Below, piece after piece: positions 38,801 to 46,875 of a stretch of 64,000 nucleotides of DNA (the stretch's first letter is position 1; the number at the start of each line of letters is the position of its first letter). The stretch spans positions 496,001 through 560,000 of the forward strand of contig NZ_JBHUGS010000005.1 of NCBI RefSeq assembly GCF_042682045.1. Reading direction: 5' to 3'. The position numbers were made by a program, and so were the translations under genes. The notes beneath the pieces were generated by a model that saw only the letters and a program-made list of their open reading frames with translations, ran no database searches and was not told where the DNA came from. The DNA comes from Sphingomonas_R arantia. Its GTDB lineage: Bacteria > Pseudomonadota > Alphaproteobacteria > Sphingomonadales > Sphingomonadaceae.

Positions 38801-41800
38801 CTCGTCGCCGCCCTCGCCGCCGATGGCCGCCTGCCAACCGAGATCTTCCACTGCTGGCTGGTGACCGGGCAAACACCCGCGCGCTCCGACCGCCGGCAGA
38901 TCGATGGCACCCAGCAAACCGGCTTCTACAGCCTGCTCTTCCTCGTCCAGGCGCTGGCTGAGGCGGGAAGCGGGCCGGTGGCCATCGCCGCGATCTCGGA
39001 CGGGATCCAGCGGGTCTGCGACGAACGGCTGCTCGCCCCGACAAAGGCGACGATCCTCGGCCTCTGCCGCACCGTCTCGGCCGAATATCCCGACATCCGC
39101 ATCCGCAGCGTCGACGTCGTCCTGCCCGCGCAGGCCGGCGCGCGCGACCTGCTCGCCGCCGCGCTGATCGCCGAAAACCATGCGGCCGACACCGCCGCCA
39201 CCATCGCGTACCGTGCAGGTGAGCGTTGGGTGCAGTCGTTCGATCCCGCCCCGCCCGCCGCGGTTCCGGGGCCCGCGCTCCACCCGCGCACGCGCGGCAC
39301 CTACCTGATCACCGGCGGCCTCGGCGGGCTCGGTCTCGCGCTGGCACGACATCTCGCCGCCACGGTGCAGGCGCGGATCGCGCTGCTGTCGCGCACCGCG
39401 CTGCCCCCGCGGGATCAGTGGGACGGCGTGCTGGCGCAGGACCCGGACGATCGCGACGCAACCGTCATCCGCCGCATCCTGGCGGTCGAGGCGGCCGGCG
39501 GCGACGTGCTGGTCGTCACCGCCGACGTCGCCGATGCGCAGGCGTTGCGCCGCGCGGTCGCGCTTGTCCGCGACCGGTTCGGGGCGATCGACGGCGTCTT
39601 CCACGCCGCCGGTGTGCTCGACGACGGCGTCATCCAGTCCAAGACGATGGCGTCGGCGTCCGCAGTCATCGCCCCCAAACTGGCCGGCACCCTTGCGCTG
39701 GAGGCCGCACTCGCCGCCGATCCGCCGCGCTTCCTGCTGCTGTTCTCGTCGGTCAGCGCCTTCGCCGGCCTGCCGGGGCAGGCCGATTACGCCGCCGGCA
39801 ACGCCTTCCTGGACGCCTACGCCCAGTCCCGCCGCGACGACGAGCGCACCCGCGTGATGGCGGTCGGCTGGAGCCGCTGGTCCGACGTCGGCATGGCGGC
39901 GATCACGCGCCCCGACACGGCCGGCCCGCCCGAACCGATTGGTGCGGGCGTGCCAGTCGACCATCCCTTCCTCGATATGCAGCACGACCTCCCCGACGGC
40001 GGCCTGCTCGTCACCGCACGGATCGGCCCCGCTACGCACTGGCTGCTCGACGAACATCGCCTGGCCGACGGCAGCGCGCTGATCCCAGGCACCGGCTTCC
40101 TCGAACTGGTCCGCGCAGCCGTCGCACCCGCCGCCGCTGGCGCACTCCAGCTGACCGACGCCGCGTTCCTCGCGCCGTTCGCGGTCGGTGCAGGCGAGAC
40201 GCGCGACCTACGTATCCATATCGCGCCGATGCAGGCGGGGGCTGCGGTCCCGTTCGCCCTATACGGCCGCGCCACCTCGTCTCCGGACGCAGGCTGGACC
40301 GTTCACGCCCGCGGCACGATCGGGCACGATACGGATGCCGCGCCCGCGCCGATCGACATCGACGCCGTCGTGCGGCGTTGCGCCGAACCCGTCCGTGCCG
40401 CCGCCATTCCCGCCCCGCATCTGCGGTTCGGTCCGCGCTGGGATGCCATCCGTGACGCGCGCCGCGGCCCGGACGAGGCGTTGCTGTCGCTCCGGCTCGC
40501 CGACGCCTTCCATGCCGATCTCGACCGCGTGCTGCTGCACCCGGCGCTGCTCGACATGGCGTCGGCCGGTGCGCAGTGGCTGATCCCCGGCCATGATCCC
40601 GCCCGCGATTTCCTCGCCCCCATGCGCTGGGGCCGGTTGCGGATCCTCGGGGCCCTGCCCGCCGACATCGTCGCGCACGTCCGCCTGCGCCCGACCGAAC
40701 CGGACGCGGCGCTCGCGATCTTCGACGTCACGGTCTGCGATCCGGCCGGCACCGTCCTGATCGACGCCAGCGGCTTCACCATGATCCGCGTACGCGACGC
40801 GACGCTGCTCGCCTCGCCCACGCCGGTCGCGCGTCCGATCGTGCCGGCCGAAGCGGCGCCCGCCATGTCGCTGACCGCACAGGAGGGGATGGCCGTCATC
40901 GACCGCATCCTGGCCGCCGGTCCCGCCGCGCACCTCGTCGTCTCGCCCGTCGATCTCTATCCCGCGGTGGCCAGCCTCCACGCCGCGCTCGCCCCGCGCG
41001 CCAAGGCCCCCCGCACCGACGCCGTCGATGCGCCGCGCACCGCGACCGAACAGGCGATCGCCGGCCTCTGGTGCGACATGCTCGGACTGGACAATGTCGG
41101 GCGGTCCGACGATTTCTTCGATCTGGGTGGCCATTCGCTGCTGGCGGTCCAGTTCATCAATCGGTTGCGCAAGCAGACCGGCATGGTCCTGCCGCTCGCC
41201 GCCCTCCTCCAGGGTCCGACGATCGCGCACCTGGCAACCCTGCTCGATCCCGCCGCACCCGACAGCGCGGATGTCGACACGCCCTCGCTGGCCGCGGTCA
41301 CCAGCCTCGACGCGGTCCGGTTGGTCAGCGACGCCGCGCCCGCCCGCCGCGCACCCGATCTGATCGCGATCCGCCCCGGCGATCCGCGGTCCGCGCTGTT
41401 CATCGTGCATGACGGGCTCGGCGAAACGTTGCTCTACCGCTCGCTCGCCTACCGGCTTGCGGCGGGCCAGGCGGTGTTCGGCATCGAACCCGCGCGGCGG
41501 GCGGACGGCAGCGTCGGCTATGTCAGCATCCCGGACATGGCCGCGGACTATGTCGCACGCGTCCGCCGGCAACAGCCCGACGGCCCCTATCTGATCGCCG
41601 GGCTATGCGCGGGCGGCGTCATCGCATTCGAAATGGCGCGCCAGTTGCAGGATGCGGGCGCCACGGTGGCGATGGTCGCGATCTTCGATGCCGCCGACGT
41701 CGAAGCCGACATGCGGCGCTTCTACGTCATGCGTGCGCGGATCGATCGGCTCCGCCACCTGATGCAATCCGCGCGCGGCACGTCGCCCGTCGCGATCGCC

Positions 41801-42301
41801 ACGGTCGGATCGCAATTGGTCCGCAAGGCGGGCAACACGCTGGCGTGGGAGGTACGATCCCGCATCGAACGCCGCCGTCAGTTGCGCTCGGTCACGCAGG
41901 CTCCAAATGCCTCGCTACCGGACGGCGCAACACCCGCCGGGCCCGACCTCGCCTTCCTCCAGCTTTACGAACTGGCGCACCGCGCGCACCGGCCGACCGG
42001 GCTGTTCAGCGGCGGCGATGTCCTGCTGTTCAAGGCGTCGGGGCCGGGCGTGGACGAGGAGGACGAACCGTTCGCCGAACGCTACGCCGATCGATTGCTG
42101 GGCTGGGGCAAGCGGGTGGAGGACGACATCATCCTGATCCCGGTCCCCGGCGGGCATTTCACGCTGCTGCGCGAACCGCATGTCACCGTGGTCGCCGAAC
42201 GGTTGCAGGACGCGATCGACGCGGCGCTGCGCCGCGCCACACCGTCGACGGATTCGGCGCCCGCGGTTCCGCCCGTGGCCACGCTCGCGGCCGTGTCATG
42301 A
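35816..42301 (+). CDS. Type I PKS: KS-AT-KR-DH-ACP-TE
   Basis: A 2161-residue single-module polyketide synthase. KS (~20-450) has Cys in TACSTS and both His in EAHGTG and NIGHTD. AT (~540-840) has GHSSGEY; the specificity motif reads VAAHS, neither the classic malonyl HAFH nor methylmalonyl YASH. KR (~930-1340) has TGGLGGLG, LDDG (B-type signature) and catalytic S-Y-N in LFSSVSAF and QADYAAGN. DH (~1380-1650) has DEHRLADGSALIP and HPALLDMAS. Carrier DLGGHSLL near 1771. TE (~1850-2150) has GLCAGG with Cys for Ser, plus Asp in IFDAADVE and His in PGGHFTLL. DH after KR is unusual. Predicted to extend the NRPS-bound unit once, reduce and dehydrate it, and release it. Confidence 0.93.
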   Translation: MDHATDLFRADDGAADGEAAADTAIAIVGMACRFAGARNPADYWANLRDGVESIVHYSDEELRDRGVDPALLGSADYVRAGAPIADMDCFDAALFGLSPRDAAIMDPQHRHFLECAWEALEDAGHVPARFDGAIGVFGGSGHNSYLASNLLTNPLLVRDVGRFLLRHTGNDKDFLTTRVSYLLDLKGPSLNVQTACSTSLVAVHMAAQSLLTGECDMAIAGGASIELPHGHGYTYDKSGILSPDGHCRPFDAASEGTVFGSGVGIVVLRRLADAVADGDHVYAVIRGSAINNDGAGKVGYLAPSLDGHAQAVTEALAVAGISADTIDHVEAHGTGTPVGDPIEVAALTRAFRRHTARTGYCGLGSVKANIGHTDTAAGVAGLIKVALALHHGQMPPTLNHSTANPGCDIAQTPFSVTTRLTPWPRAAHGPRRAGISSLGVGGTNAHVIVEDAPERAKGTAGRGHHIFTLSARSASALDANAAALARHLASHPCLDPADVAYTLSIGRQALTHRRVIVANGIADAADALVTPARVHSAEAGDARPVAFLFCGAGSQHVGMGRDLYEAEPVFRDMVDACIDHCRALDIDLRRWLFPAVDDIEQAAAELKRPSVALPALFTIQVALARLWQAWGVTPSAMIGHSSGEYAAAHLAGVIGLEDALRIVATRGRLFESVPGGAMLSVAASEDALRALLTPDLTIAAINGAEICVASGPAPSIDRLQATLAAAEVECQPVGIDVAAHSAMLDPILDAFRACLATVRWNAPTRRFASNLTGDWITADEATDPEYWVRHLRETVRFTDGLARLMQHPDQILLEVGPGRTLSSLARRHPARSADQPVLNAMRHPTEAVGDMAHLLTVAGRLWTLGVAIDWDAYWSRETRLRVPLPTYSFDRTRHWIEPGATAAQGPQHDVTARRPDIADWFYAPVWHRKPLLPGGEPTDGPVLLFQDREGLGTAIADRLRAGGRVVTTVQTGRVFRRNGPDGFVLPAGDRTAYDLLVAALAADGRLPTEIFHCWLVTGQTPARSDRRQIDGTQQTGFYSLLFLVQALAEAGSGPVAIAAISDGIQRVCDERLLAPTKATILGLCRTVSAEYPDIRIRSVDVVLPAQAGARDLLAAALIAENHAADTAATIAYRAGERWVQSFDPAPPAAVPGPALHPRTRGTYLITGGLGGLGLALARHLAATVQARIALLSRTALPPRDQWDGVLAQDPDDRDATVIRRILAVEAAGGDVLVVTADVADAQALRRAVALVRDRFGAIDGVFHAAGVLDDGVIQSKTMASASAVIAPKLAGTLALEAALAADPPRFLLLFSSVSAFAGLPGQADYAAGNAFLDAYAQSRRDDERTRVMAVGWSRWSDVGMAAITRPDTAGPPEPIGAGVPVDHPFLDMQHDLPDGGLLVTARIGPATHWLLDEHRLADGSALIPGTGFLELVRAAVAPAAAGALQLTDAAFLAPFAVGAGETRDLRIHIAPMQAGAAVPFALYGRATSSPDAGWTVHARGTIGHDTDAAPAPIDIDAVVRRCAEPVRAAAIPAPHLRFGPRWDAIRDARRGPDEALLSLRLADAFHADLDRVLLHPALLDMASAGAQWLIPGHDPARDFLAPMRWGRLRILGALPADIVAHVRLRPTEPDAALAIFDVTVCDPAGTVLIDASGFTMIRVRDATLLASPTPVARPIVPAEAAPAMSLTAQEGMAVIDRILAAGPAAHLVVSPVDLYPAVASLHAALAPRAKAPRTDAVDAPRTATEQAIAGLWCDMLGLDNVGRSDDFFDLGGHSLLAVQFINRLRKQTGMVLPLAALLQGPTIAHLATLLDPAAPDSADVDTPSLAAVTSLDAVRLVSDAAPARRAPDLIAIRPGDPRSALFIVHDGLGETLLYRSLAYRLAAGQAVFGIEPARRADGSVGYVSIPDMAADYVARVRRQQPDGPYLIAGLCAGGVIAFEMARQLQDAGATVAMVAIFDAADVEADMRRFYVMRARIDRLRHLMQSARGTSPVAIATVGSQLVRKAGNTLAWEVRSRIERRRQLRSVTQAPNASLPDGATPAGPDLAFLQLYELAHRAHRPTGLFSGGDVLLFKASGPGVDEEDEPFAERYADRLLGWGKRVEDDIILIPVPGGHFTLLREPHVTVVAERLQDAIDAALRRATPSTDSAPAVPPVATLAAVS

Positions 42302-43302
42302 CGCCATCATCCACGCCGGCCACCATGCTCGCGGTGATCGTGAACTACCGCACCGCGGACCTCGTGATCGATTGCCTCGAAAGCCTGGTGGCGGAGGTTG
42401 CCGCCATCCCGGGGCTCAGCGTCTGCGTGGTCGACAACGCGTCGAACGACGGCTCTGACGAACGGATCGCCGCCGCGATCGCCGCGAACGGGTGGCATGG
42501 CTGGGCCACGTTGATCGCGGCGCCGACCAATGGCGGGTTCGCGGCCGGCAACAATGTCGCGATCCGCCCCGCGCTGACCAGCGCCAACCCGCCCGATCTC
42601 TGCTGGCTGCTCAATCCCGACACGCGCGTTCAGCCGGGCGCGACTGCCGCGATCCTGGATTTCTTCGCCGATCACCCGGCCGTCGGCATCGCCGGCACCG
42701 CGCTGGTCGAGGAGGACGGCAGCCCATGGCATTACGCCTTCCGCTTCCACAGCGTGCTGAGCGAGCTTGAACGCGGCGCGCGGCTGGGCCCGGTGTCGCG
42801 CCTGCTGTCGCACCGCGCCGTGCTCCGCCCGATGGGCGATCGCATCCAGCCGGTGGACTGGGTGTCCGGGGCCAGCATGATCGTCCGTCGCGGCGTGTTC
42901 GAGATGATCGGCCTCATGGATGAACGCTACTTCCTCTATTATGAGGAAACCGATTTCTGTCGCCGCGCCGCCCGCGCCGGCTGGCCGACCTGCTACCTGC
43001 CGCAGGCGTCGGTCATGCACATCGCCGGGCAGAGCACGGGATTGACCGGGCCGCGCCCCGCGCTCCGCCGCGTACCGGACTATTGGTTCGAATCACGCCG
43101 GCGCTATTTCCTCCGCCATCACGGGCGCGCCTATGCCGCGCTGGCTGATGCGGCGTGGCTGGCCGGGCATGTCGGCTGGCGGCTAAGGCGCTGGCTGTTC
43201 CGCCGGCCCGATCCCGATCCGCCCCGGCTGATCCGCGATTTTCTGCGCCATTCGGCCTTGTTCCCGCGCGCCGCCGGCATGCTCGACGCGCGTATCTCTT
43301 GA
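42298..43302 (+). CDS. Glycosyltransferase family 2, rhamnosyltransferase-like
   Basis: A 334-residue GT2 enzyme: MLAVIVNYRTADLVIDCLESL, VCVVDNASNDGSDE, CWLLNPDTRVQPGA, VSGASMIVRRGVFEMIGLMDERYFLYYEETDFCRRA. This set (VNY, NPD, GA-MxxRR, DExFFxYxEE-D) is that of WbbL-type rhamnosyltransferases. The start overlaps the PKS stop as ATGA, so it is co-translated with the assembly line and is a candidate to glycosylate its product, or to use it in the polysaccharide. The longer open frame upstream is inside the PKS and is not used. Confidence 0.85.
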   Translation: MTPSSTPATMLAVIVNYRTADLVIDCLESLVAEVAAIPGLSVCVVDNASNDGSDERIAAAIAANGWHGWATLIAAPTNGGFAAGNNVAIRPALTSANPPDLCWLLNPDTRVQPGATAAILDFFADHPAVGIAGTALVEEDGSPWHYAFRFHSVLSELERGARLGPVSRLLSHRAVLRPMGDRIQPVDWVSGASMIVRRGVFEMIGLMDERYFLYYEETDFCRRAARAGWPTCYLPQASVMHIAGQSTGLTGPRPALRRVPDYWFESRRRYFLRHHGRAYAALADAAWLAGHVGWRLRRWLFRRPDPDPPRLIRDFLRHSALFPRAAGMLDARIS

Positions 43303-43955
43303 CGGACGCCTGCACGGCGATCGGCGGCGTTCCCGGGCCACTGTCACTCTGGCTGGTCGATCTGACCGTCGAACCCGATCGGCGGCTGGTCGTTCGGCTT
43401 TCCGATACGGAACGGGATCGCGCGGCCCGCTTCCTTCGCTCGGTGCCACGCCAGCGTTATCTGGCGGCGCATTGCGCGCTGCGGCAGCTGGTCGAACAAC
43501 ATTGCCATGTTCCGGCTGCGACGCAGCGATATCACCGGACTCACGCCGGACAATGGCACTGCGACGGCCTGTCCGGCTGGCACCTCAGCCTCAGCTATGC
43601 CGGCGATGTCGGGCTGATCGGGCTGGGGCAGCACGGCGCGATCGGCATCGACCTCGAAACCGACCGACCCATTGGCAACGTCGCCGGCCTGGTCCGCAGT
43701 TATTGCTCGCGCCCGGAACGGATCGCCTTCGCACGGCTGCAACGCGCCGATCGCAACGCCGCTTTCCTGCGCGCCTGGACCCGGAAGGAGGCGTGCGCGA
43801 AGGCGCTCGGCCGCGGCCTCTCGATCCCGCTGGCCGAACTGGATTGCGGGATCGACGGAGCCCACCGCGCCCTCGCCTATCGCGACCAACGGATCGACGT
43901 CGGCTCGTTCCGGCCGGCCGCCGGGCTCGTCGCCGCATGGGCGCAGCTCCGCTGA
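43299..43955 (+). CDS. 4'-phosphopantetheinyl transferase, Sfp type
   Basis: A 218-residue Sfp-type transferase. The signature motifs are AIGIDLETDRP (Mg/CoA-binding Asp) and FLRAWTRKEACAKALG (WxxKEA...K). It attaches phosphopantetheine from CoA to the Ser of the NRPS and PKS carrier domains (GGHSLL in both). No ATG fits; the TTG at 43299 overlaps the GT2 stop as TTGA, and is the only reasonable start that leaves the N-terminus intact. It closes the plus-strand biosynthetic run, seven bases before the convergent priming transferase ends. Confidence 0.9.
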   Translation: MTDACTAIGGVPGPLSLWLVDLTVEPDRRLVVRLSDTERDRAARFLRSVPRQRYLAAHCALRQLVEQHCHVPAATQRYHRTHAGQWHCDGLSGWHLSLSYAGDVGLIGLGQHGAIGIDLETDRPIGNVAGLVRSYCSRPERIAFARLQRADRNAAFLRAWTRKEACAKALGRGLSIPLAELDCGIDGAHRALAYRDQRIDVGSFRPAAGLVAAWAQLR

Positions 43956-43962
43956 TCGCGCG

Positions 43963-45483
43963 TCAGTAAGCCGATCGCTGACCCAACACCGTCAACGCCG
44001 TCCGCGCCAGGATGTAGACGTCGAACCAGATCGACCAGTTGTTCACATAATGCATGTCATGTTCCAGCCGCCGGATCAGCTGGTCCGTCGTCGCCGTCTC
44101 GCCCCGCCAGCCGCACACCTGCGCCCAGCCGGTCAATCCGGGCTTCACCTTGTGCCGGTCCGCATAGGTCGCCACGACCTCGCCGAACGGCACCCCGCCC
44201 GCCCGCGTCGCGGGGGCATGGGGGCGCGGCCCGACCAGCGACATCTGACCGATCAGCACGTTGATCAGCTGCGGCAGTTCATCGAGGCTCGTGCGCCGCA
44301 GGAACCCACCGACCCGCGTCACACGCGGATCGCGTCGGCCGGCCTGCACGATCGGGGCTGCGCCGGCCTGGACATACATCGTCCGGAATTTCAGGATGTG
44401 GAACGGGCGGCAGTTCAGCCCCTCGCGCAACTGGCGGAACAGCACCGGCCCGCCGCTGTCCAGCCGGATCGCCACCGCCACCGCCAGCATCAGCGGCGCA
44501 CACAGGATCAGCGCCACCAACGCCAGCGTCCGGTCCATCACCGCCTTCTGAAACCGCTGTCCTGGCGTCAGCGGCCGTTCGCCGACGGTCAGGAACCGCA
44601 ACCGGGCCTGCGCGGTCGCCGATCGCCCGGCCGGCACCAGCGGTCCGCGATCGGGCAACAACAGGATGTCGACCGGCGTCGCCGACAGGGCGCGCACGAT
44701 CGCGTCGATCCGCGTCTCGTCCGCCCACGGCATCGTCAGGAACACGCGGTCGATCGCGCCCGCCCGGATCATCCGCACCAGATCCGCGACGCCGCCCAGA
44801 TATGGCAGGGGCAGCCCCGCCGCCACGTCCGCCGTCACCGGCCGATCATCGAAAAACCCGACCAGCGGCATCGCCAGCCCGTCGCTCCGCGTTAAATGGT
44901 CTGCAAACGCGACGCCCTGCCGTCCCGTCCCGACCACCGCGGCGCGGCCCTGGAACAGCCCGGCACGCTTCAACTGGCGCGCGACCTGCAACCCGAACAT
45001 CCGTCCGGCGACGATCGCGATCGATCCAGTCGCGAACCACAGCACCAGGCCCCGCCATGGCAGCGCGATCTGCGCGTCGAACGCATGGCCCAGCGTCGCC
45101 AGCGCCAGCACCGTTGCCACCCACGCGTTCAGCACGCGCGGCAACGCCCGCCGCACCAGCAGCAGGGCGTCCGTATCGTAACCGCCCGTCGCCTGCGCGA
45201 TGCCGCTGTGGCACGCGATCGCGACCGGGACGACGCCCCAGAGCGGCAAGCGCCACGCGTCGCACACCAGCGCGGCAAGCATGATGGCGGTGAGATCGAC
45301 CAGCCACGTCGCGACCGCGACAAGCTGGAACGGCAAGGCGCGGCCCAGCCGGGCAACCGCCGGCGACGACACGGCGGCGGGCGCGATCATGCGCGCGTCG
45401 GCCGCCGCCACATCGGCCGATCCCACCGGATCGACCGCCCGCAGTTCTACCGGTTCCGCGTAGCCGACTGCGGCGTCAGCCAC
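43963..45483 (-). CDS. Polyprenyl glycosylphosphotransferase (EPS initiating enzyme)
   Basis: A 506-residue membrane protein. About four to five N-terminal membrane segments and a Rossmann-like cytosolic domain (AAVVGTGRQGVAFADHL) precede the C-terminal catalytic domain: FQKAVMDRTLALVALILCAPLML, FHILKFRTMY, RTSLDELPQLINVLIGQMSLVGPRPHAP and KVKPGLTGWAQVCGWRGE. It transfers a sugar-1-phosphate (often glucose, as in GelB/WcaJ) to undecaprenyl phosphate. The GTG start overlaps the stop of a small LuxR gene by eight bases, so regulator and enzyme are translated together. Confidence 0.93.
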   Translation of the reverse strand: MADAAVGYAEPVELRAVDPVGSADVAAADARMIAPAAVSSPAVARLGRALPFQLVAVATWLVDLTAIMLAALVCDAWRLPLWGVVPVAIACHSGIAQATGGYDTDALLLVRRALPRVLNAWVATVLALATLGHAFDAQIALPWRGLVLWFATGSIAIVAGRMFGLQVARQLKRAGLFQGRAAVVGTGRQGVAFADHLTRSDGLAMPLVGFFDDRPVTADVAAGLPLPYLGGVADLVRMIRAGAIDRVFLTMPWADETRIDAIVRALSATPVDILLLPDRGPLVPAGRSATAQARLRFLTVGERPLTPGQRFQKAVMDRTLALVALILCAPLMLAVAVAIRLDSGGPVLFRQLREGLNCRPFHILKFRTMYVQAGAAPIVQAGRRDPRVTRVGGFLRRTSLDELPQLINVLIGQMSLVGPRPHAPATRAGGVPFGEVVATYADRHKVKPGLTGWAQVCGWRGETATTDQLIRRLEHDMHYVNNWSIWFDVYILARTALTVLGQRSAY

Positions 45484-45736
45484 CGACCACCAGCGCGAGC
45501 GGCCGTTCGGCGGCCTGCACCGGCAACAACCCCTCGCGGATGACGTGCGCGATCATGTGTGCGCGGTTGCGCGTCCGCGTCTTCAGCCGGACATTCTCGA
45601 TATGCCGTTCGACGGTGCATGGTGCGATCTCCAGCTCCAGCGCCGTTTCCTTTGCGGACATCCCGCAGGCGACCAGCCGCAAGACCTGCGCCTCACGTCC
45701 GGTCAGCCGCGTCAGTTCACTGACTTGTCGTGCCAT
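45476..45736 (-). CDS. Single-domain LuxR-type HTH regulator
   Basis: An 86-residue protein that is almost only a LuxR/GerE helix-turn-helix: LTGREAQVLRLVACGMSAKETALELEIAPCTVERHIENVRLKTRTRNRAHMIAHVI. No receiver or ligand-binding domain is attached. It closely resembles the protein encoded at 45889-46107, particularly in the recognition helix (APxTVERHIxxVRLKTRTRNRAHM). It overlaps and precedes the polyprenyl glycosylphosphotransferase, pointing to control of exopolysaccharide. A G-rich ribosome site precedes the ATG. Confidence 0.85.
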   Translation of the reverse strand: MARQVSELTRLTGREAQVLRLVACGMSAKETALELEIAPCTVERHIENVRLKTRTRNRAHMIAHVIREGLLPVQAAERPLALVVGG

Positions 45737-45888
45737 TATCTATCCCCCCTGTTTGCGGCCTGCCCGAGTCCCCCGGCCGTGTTGGTAGGACCAGTATGAG
45801 GATATTCAGACTAACGTCGCATGCGCATTCGGGTAGGTCCGTCGGGGTTAGCGCTCCCAACAGGGCACCGGCGGCGGCGCAACACTTG

Positions 45889-46107
45889 CTACAGTATGTC
45901 GTTTTCCAGTGCGAACGCGACCATATGAGCGCGATTACGCGTCCGCGTCTTCAGGCGGACATGGTCGATGTGCCGTTCCACGGTGCGCGGCGCGATATCG
46001 AGCTGCTTGGCGATCTCCTTGGCGGAAAGACCCCGTGCGACGGCTTTCAGGACTTCCAGTTCGCGCGTCGTCAGCCAGGACAGCAGGTCCTCGGGCGTCG
46101 GGTTCAC
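45889..46107 (-). CDS. Single-domain LuxR-type HTH regulator, paralogue
   Basis: A 72-residue HTH protein, LTTRELEVLKAVARGLSAKEIAKQLDIAPRTVERHIDHVRLKTRTRNRAHMVAFAL, with a GTG start. It is a near twin of the 45476-45736 protein, so the pair arose by tandem duplication. It lies 54 bases after the end of the receiver-containing regulator and 152 bases before the start of its twin. It may be a free DNA-binding partner or dominant modulator of a full-length LuxR protein. Confidence 0.8.
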   Translation of the reverse strand: MNPTPEDLLSWLTTRELEVLKAVARGLSAKEIAKQLDIAPRTVERHIDHVRLKTRTRNRAHMVAFALENDIL

Positions 46108-46161
46108 GGGCCCCGCCTCGCCGGTCGCCCGGTCCGTGGCGGAGCGAGCGGAACGCCCCGT

Positions 46162-46875
46162 TCAGCCCGCGGCACGGACGAGAACCGGTCCGGGCTTCGA
46201 CACCGGGATCGGCACGTTGGTGGCCAGCCTTGGCACCTGGAGACCGCCATGCGCGCCGTAGATCGCCGCCTGCGTCCGGTTCGCGACCCCCAGCTTGCGC
46301 AGGATCGCCTTCACATGCACCTTCACGGTGGATTCGGAGATATCAAGCCGGCGCGAAATGATCTTGTTGGACCAGCCGGTGATCAGGCAGCCGAGGATCT
46401 CCTGCTCGCGGAGCGACAGGTTGGCGCTTTCCAGCAGGTGCCGCGCATGATCGCGCTTCGGCCAGTCGTGGTAGCGCTGCAACGTGTCGGCAAGGTGCGA
46501 CGGCATCACCTTCTCCCCCATCGCCACCAGCCGCAGCGACTGGACCAGCGGCGCAAACGGCATCGCGCGGCAGATATAGCCGTGGACGCCCGCGCGAAAG
46601 GCGCTGGCCATCGCCTCGAACTCGAACGTCTCGCTCAGGATGACAAGCTTCACGTCGGGAAACCGGCCGCGCAGCACCCGCACGCCGGCCGCATCGTCGG
46701 CCGCCACGCGACCGTCCACCACGATCAGCAGATCGTCGTCATTGTCCCCCGACAGTTGGTCGAGATCCCCGACAGACTGCGTCACATCGAAATTCTTCTC
46801 GGCCAGGATATGGCGGAGCCCTTCACGCACGATCGAATCAGGACCCAGTAACGCGACCTTGAACGACTGTTGCAC
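46162..46875 (-). CDS. NarL/FixJ-family response regulator
   Basis: A 237-residue two-domain regulator. Residues ~1-125 form a receiver-like domain (KVALLGPDSIVREGLRHIL; IVVDGRVAADD; LVILSETFEFEAMASAFRAGVHGYICRAM); the Asp in IVVDGR is at the expected phosphorylation position, but the N-terminal acidic pair is reduced (GPDS). Residues ~150-215 are a LuxR HTH (LSLREQEILGCLITGWSNKIISRRLDISESTVKVHVKAILRKLGVANRTQAAIYG). No sensor kinase is adjacent. The GTG start has AGGAG seven bases upstream. Together with the two small HTH genes it forms a regulator block next to the EPS initiating gene. Confidence 0.85.
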   Translation of the reverse strand: MQQSFKVALLGPDSIVREGLRHILAEKNFDVTQSVGDLDQLSGDNDDDLLIVVDGRVAADDAAGVRVLRGRFPDVKLVILSETFEFEAMASAFRAGVHGYICRAMPFAPLVQSLRLVAMGEKVMPSHLADTLQRYHDWPKRDHARHLLESANLSLREQEILGCLITGWSNKIISRRLDISESTVKVHVKAILRKLGVANRTQAAIYGAHGGLQVPRLATNVPIPVSKPGPVLVRAAG

